Below are positions 39,744 through 42,859 of a DNA stretch of 42,859 nt, piece after piece (within the stretch, counting starts at the first letter, position 1; each line of letters opens with the position of its first letter). The notes under the pieces are model-generated. The model had not been told where the DNA came from. It was given only the letters and a program-made list of their open reading frames with translations, and did not search any database. The stretch is from Arcanobacterium sp. (lineage in GTDB: Bacteria > Actinomycetota > Actinomycetes > Actinomycetales > Actinomycetaceae): assembly GCA_022768785.1 (NCBI GenBank), contig JALELI010000079.1, positions 1 through 42,859 of the forward strand. Reading direction: 5' to 3'. Made by a program: the position numbers and the translations under genes.

Positions 39744-42521
39744 GTGCTTTACGTTCAGACGAATAACCCAGATCCCACTAGTTTCCGCCTGGTGGATAGG
39801 AACTCGAAATATGCTCAGAGCGGCAAGACACCCACTTATGTGCTTAGTAAGCATATTTACCGTGATGTGAAATACGAAAATGCTGCAACGTACCGGGTGA
39901 GGAATGGCTATATTTTTGAACTTTGGAACGGCTATGAATCTGCCGGAGGGGGAATCTCTATCGGTGTGGAATATGGCGTAGGGGGATATTCTGATGGCGG
40001 GGCTTTGACAATTCAGGCTAAAAACTCTTCTGGAAAATACACAGACACCCACAAGACTGTGAATGTTTCCGCCATGAAAGATTCTGTTGATTACCTAATC
40101 AGCAACTATGGAGGTGCAGGCGGCGATCTATTTACCAAGCTCGATGCAATTCAAAGCAAGCTGGCGCAAATCGCGCTATATCCAACCGCCGTACAAGATT
40201 CGAGTAAACCCACGGGGCGGTATCCTTGTTTGCAGGCTCCGCTCCACAACGATCAGAATTATTTCTTAGATAATATTCACGCTGTTTATGAACAAGTTCC
40301 CAATAGTCTCCTTTCCACGGCTGCATACCCTTACGTGCTGGATTCTCTCGGATTTCCAGGACTGATGGCATCAGTGGCAAGGCGCCTCGATCCGGCCGTC
40401 GAAGTGAAATCCACGTACGCACACTATTTGATTAACATCGCTAAAGGGACTCAAAACAAGTCGTATGGAGGTGCTGGAAATGGGGGCAGCGACCCTGTTT
40501 ATACTAAGAATATAACGCAGGGCTTCCTGTTTGATGGCACAAGCACAGACATCGGCAGTGGCAATAATCTAAACAAAATTTACGCGTATGTGCTCAATCT
40601 GAAGAAGCAGGCCACCGCCGATGCGAAGGCATTGAAGCAGCAGATCAGCGGCTATACCATTGCTCAGACAATAGGAAACGGAGCCTGGCTTGATACGGTG
40701 GGAGCGCTTACGTATTTCACCACAGATTATATTATTGATAATAATATTGGTCCTTATGCAAATGCTGTGCGCGACACTTGGGTGGATGGGCGTTATGTAA
40801 ATGATCGGTTGCGCCTCGAACCTGGCGCAACGTTTGATAAATACCCTACGAGCGGTATCCTGATTCGGAATTACACATATACGGATAAGAACGGAGCGTC
40901 CCATACGCGTGATGTGCTGTTCCGGTATCAAAAAGGGACGAAAGACTGGCGAGCGGAGATACTCTACTGGGTAAATAATTCTTTCTACTACTCCGACGAG
41001 GTGCTACCTCAGAGTCTTATTCTGACTGCAGCGGAAGTTAAGGCGCTGCAGGTGGATCGCAACACAAAAATTTTGCCAACGAAAGGGTTTTCTTATAACT
41101 GCAAAGTGGCACCGGGTACGCCCTTTACTCACCAAGGTGTGACTGGTATTTCGCTGCCGAAAAACCTCACTTTTGTTGCCAACGGCAAACTCGAGGACGT
41201 CACCGCCACCGTTTCTCCGAGTAATGCCTACAATAAGGCGGTCGAGTGGACTTCAAGCAACCCAAATGTGGTGGGAATATATTATTCTAATAACAATTCT
41301 TCAGGGCAACCTTATGCAGAGATACGGGCGAAATCTGCTGGTACTGCAGTACTAACGGCAACAACAGTGGACGGGCGGTACAAGGCGAGTACAACGATCA
41401 CCGTCACCACCTCTCCGCAGCCTGCGGCGCGGGTATCCACATCGTATTCGCCTTGGGTTGATGCTGCGAAGTCATGTGCAACGCATCAGGTAGCTCAGAC
41501 GCGCACAAAGACGGTAACCACCACACCCTACGTGTGGAATTCAACGCAGCACGCATGGGTTCTGGGAAGCGTTGCTAAGAAAGTGACGACGGAGACTCAG
41601 ATGCGCATGATGAACGCATCTGAAGTAGCGGCATGTAAAGCGCGTTCTTCATATTGCGGGGATCGCATTTGGGGCGCTACGCGTGTGGAAACATCGGTGG
41701 CTATCGGTCGGTGCGAATTTCCTCTGGGGGCAAAAACTGCGTATTTGGCATCAATGAGTTCAACTGCTGATGCATTGGCTGCTGGTTCGTTGACGGCTGG
41801 GCCGGTGGTGCTGAACCAGAAATCCGGCCTCTCGAATGCTACGCGTGCGTATTTGCTGGAGTTAAAAAAGCAGGGGCTAGAGAAAGTGTTCCTGCTGGGC
41901 GGATCGGGCGTATTAGATAATAGTGTGGCGTCTCAGGTGAGTGCTTTAGGTCTGCCTGTAGGTAGGCTTGCTGGCTCTGATCGGTTCGGCACTGCCGTGG
42001 CCATTGCTCGCCACCAATTTCCGAATGGTTTTTCGAAAGTATATGTGACGGACGGCATTGGTTCGAATGGTTTAGGTTCGCCTGATGCCGTGGTTGGTAG
42101 CGTGCTTACTGGTGGGCCGATCCTGTTTGGTTCGAAGGTTGCGCCGATGACGGCAGATACGCGTAGTTTGGTGGTTGGTAAGGCTACGGTGCAGCTTGGT
42201 GGCAATGCGCTCAAGGGTTTCCGTGCCGGCAGCACACTGGCTGGCGCTGATCGGTTTGCTACTGCCACGAAGATAGCGGCCGCAGCGAAGAATAGCGCAA
42301 CGCGGGATACGGTGTATTTGGCGAACGGGATTGCGTTTGTGGACGCTGTGGCTGGCGGTGAATTGACGGATGGAACGATGCTGCTCACGCAGAAAGACAC
42401 GCTACCTACTATTACGTGCACATATTTGCATTCCTCGGGCGCGAAGCGTGTGGTGGCTTTAGGGGGTATCGGTGCCGTGAGCCAAAAGGTACTCAGCCAA
42501 GCGCGCAGCTGTCTACGGTAA
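39744..42521 (+). CDS. Surface protein with Ig-like (Big2) domain and three type 2 cell-wall-binding repeats
   Basis: 925 residues in this frame, likely the body of a larger secreted protein whose export signal is encoded in the frame before it (39424-39742). Residues 1-460 are an unrecognised region rich in Tyr, Asn and Gly. A bacterial Ig-like domain (about 465-555; EWTSSNPNVV, AKSAGTAVLTATTVDG) follows, and a linker. Three CW_binding_2 repeats (about 638-925) carry hallmarks such as DRFGTAVAIA, GADRFATATKIA, VFLLGG and VVALGGIGAVS. These repeats anchor proteins non-covalently to cell-wall polymers. The GTG start at 39744 lacks a good ribosome site. There is no sortase motif. A strong terminator follows. 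Confidence 0.85.
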   Translation: MLYVQTNNPDPTSFRLVDRNSKYAQSGKTPTYVLSKHIYRDVKYENAATYRVRNGYIFELWNGYESAGGGISIGVEYGVGGYSDGGALTIQAKNSSGKYTDTHKTVNVSAMKDSVDYLISNYGGAGGDLFTKLDAIQSKLAQIALYPTAVQDSSKPTGRYPCLQAPLHNDQNYFLDNIHAVYEQVPNSLLSTAAYPYVLDSLGFPGLMASVARRLDPAVEVKSTYAHYLINIAKGTQNKSYGGAGNGGSDPVYTKNITQGFLFDGTSTDIGSGNNLNKIYAYVLNLKKQATADAKALKQQISGYTIAQTIGNGAWLDTVGALTYFTTDYIIDNNIGPYANAVRDTWVDGRYVNDRLRLEPGATFDKYPTSGILIRNYTYTDKNGASHTRDVLFRYQKGTKDWRAEILYWVNNSFYYSDEVLPQSLILTAAEVKALQVDRNTKILPTKGFSYNCKVAPGTPFTHQGVTGISLPKNLTFVANGKLEDVTATVSPSNAYNKAVEWTSSNPNVVGIYYSNNNSSGQPYAEIRAKSAGTAVLTATTVDGRYKASTTITVTTSPQPAARVSTSYSPWVDAAKSCATHQVAQTRTKTVTTTPYVWNSTQHAWVLGSVAKKVTTETQMRMMNASEVAACKARSSYCGDRIWGATRVETSVAIGRCEFPLGAKTAYLASMSSTADALAAGSLTAGPVVLNQKSGLSNATRAYLLELKKQGLEKVFLLGGSGVLDNSVASQVSALGLPVGRLAGSDRFGTAVAIARHQFPNGFSKVYVTDGIGSNGLGSPDAVVGSVLTGGPILFGSKVAPMTADTRSLVVGKATVQLGGNALKGFRAGSTLAGADRFATATKIAAAAKNSATRDTVYLANGIAFVDAVAGGELTDGTMLLTQKDTLPTITCTYLHSSGAKRVVALGGIGAVSQKVLSQARSCLR

Positions 42522-42584
42522 AGAGCCTGCGTTGATCTCGTTGATGTGAAGTCTGAGCTTCGCATCAACTTTCGAAAATAAAGC

Positions 42585-42626
42585 GGAGCCCGAGTGGTGG
42601 AGAACTTCACGCCACCCTCGGGCTCC
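42585..42626. terminator. Strong bidirectional terminator after the surface protein
   Basis: GGAGCCCGAG (42585-42594) pairs with CTCGGGCTCC (42617-42626). After one bulged base the stem continues GGTGG/CCACC, with an 11-nt loop. It lies between the surface protein (stop 42521) and the convergent partial gene ending at 42679. Confidence 0.8.
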
Positions 42627-42678
42627 TAAATGTGTTGCACATTTCCTGCTCAAACAACTTCCTTGACCTCGGAAATGC

Positions 42679-42859
42679 TCACGCCTGTGGCGTGACATTT
42701 CGCTCGGTCTTCGCCATTGTGGAACCAGAGGGGAAGCAATCAAACTCGACGGCTTCCCCTTTATCAAAAGGGTTTTCCGTCGCCCCGTCCAGCACCTCCA
42801 TCGGAACCTCGCGGTTGTCCTCAGAGTACCACGAGGCCACCACGAGCCTGTCGTCGTGC
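42679..42859 (-). CDS. C-terminal part of an unidentified protein (partial, cut by right edge)
   Basis: An open frame enters from the right edge on the minus strand and ends with TGA at 42679-42681. The ~59 visible residues include LVVASWYSEDNREVPMEVLD, NPFDKGEAVEFDCFP and end RNVTPQA. Codons end mostly in G or C, as expected for a real gene. I do not recognise the family. It is acidic and has no TM segment in the visible part. Its terminator is the hairpin at 42585-42626. Confidence 0.6.
   Translation of the reverse strand, partial: HDDRLVVASWYSEDNREVPMEVLDGATENPFDKGEAVEFDCFPSGSTMAKTERNVTPQA

Noticed and set aside
42513-42767. 84-residue minus-strand frame over the terminator and into the last gene
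   Set aside because: It crosses a strong terminator and overlaps the better-supported partial gene (42679-42859) in another frame with strong G/C third positions.

Overview
The window reads as a chromosomal segment of a moderately GC-rich actinobacterium. The conserved gene neighbours (PspA/TPM, CspB-DUF3027, SerC, a DtxR-type iron repressor, MscL-SAF-5-FTCL-MoeA/Glp-GlpR) are typical of Actinobacteria. The moderate GC content and a surface protein with type 2 cell-wall-binding repeats suggest Actinomycetaceae (Arcanobacterium/Trueperella/Actinotignum-like); that family assignment is an inference. I see no prophage, complete insertion sequence, CRISPR array or rRNA. One tRNA (Arg-CCT) is present.

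Layout. Positions 1-2.5 kb carry the tail of an unknown gene and a PhoP/TrcR-type two-component system on the minus strand. Positions 2.8-5.6 kb carry a PspA-like protein and a TPM-domain membrane protein with a long coiled coil, a likely envelope-stress pair. Positions 5.8-10.6 kb carry CspB and DUF3027 (overlapping genes), an AzgA-type purine permease, and SerC on the minus strand. Positions 10.9-12.7 kb hold a DtxR/IdeR-type iron repressor and a secreted NlpC/P60 hydrolase with a readable promoter and terminator. Positions 12.9-17.9 kb hold tRNA-Arg, a 1526-residue helicase-family protein that has lost its ATPase and nuclease motifs, and a small gene coupled to it.

Positions 18-23.8 kb hold MscL, a SAF-domain protein and 5-FTCL on the minus strand. 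Divergent to them is a MoeA-like protein followed by a two-TM membrane protein, which together resemble the actinobacterial division pair Glp/GlpR (SepX), and then a degenerate alpha/beta-hydrolase. Positions 24-33.2 kb hold a pyridoxal-type kinase, a second two-component system divergent from an Fbp/Afu-type ABC importer (binding lipoprotein, fused permease, ATPase), and a BetP-like betaine transporter. Positions 33.3-38.8 kb form a nucleoside/pseudouridine salvage locus: a divergent LysR regulator, pseudouridine-5'-phosphate glycosidase, PfkB kinase, MFS transporter and nucleoside hydrolase. Positions 38.9-42.5 kb hold a small membrane-protein gene broken by a 16-bp tandem duplication, and a ~1 kb-codon surface protein whose signal-peptide part is in a different frame from its body. 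The right edge cuts a minus-strand gene.

The most interesting observations are the complete helicase pseudoenzyme, the Glp/GlpR-like pair with altered MoeA catalytic motifs, the pseudouridine locus that parallels the E. coli rihB-psuTGK neighbourhood, and two loci apparently broken by very small lesions. The region also carries many short tandem duplications (16-34 bp) in intergenic space and at gene ends.
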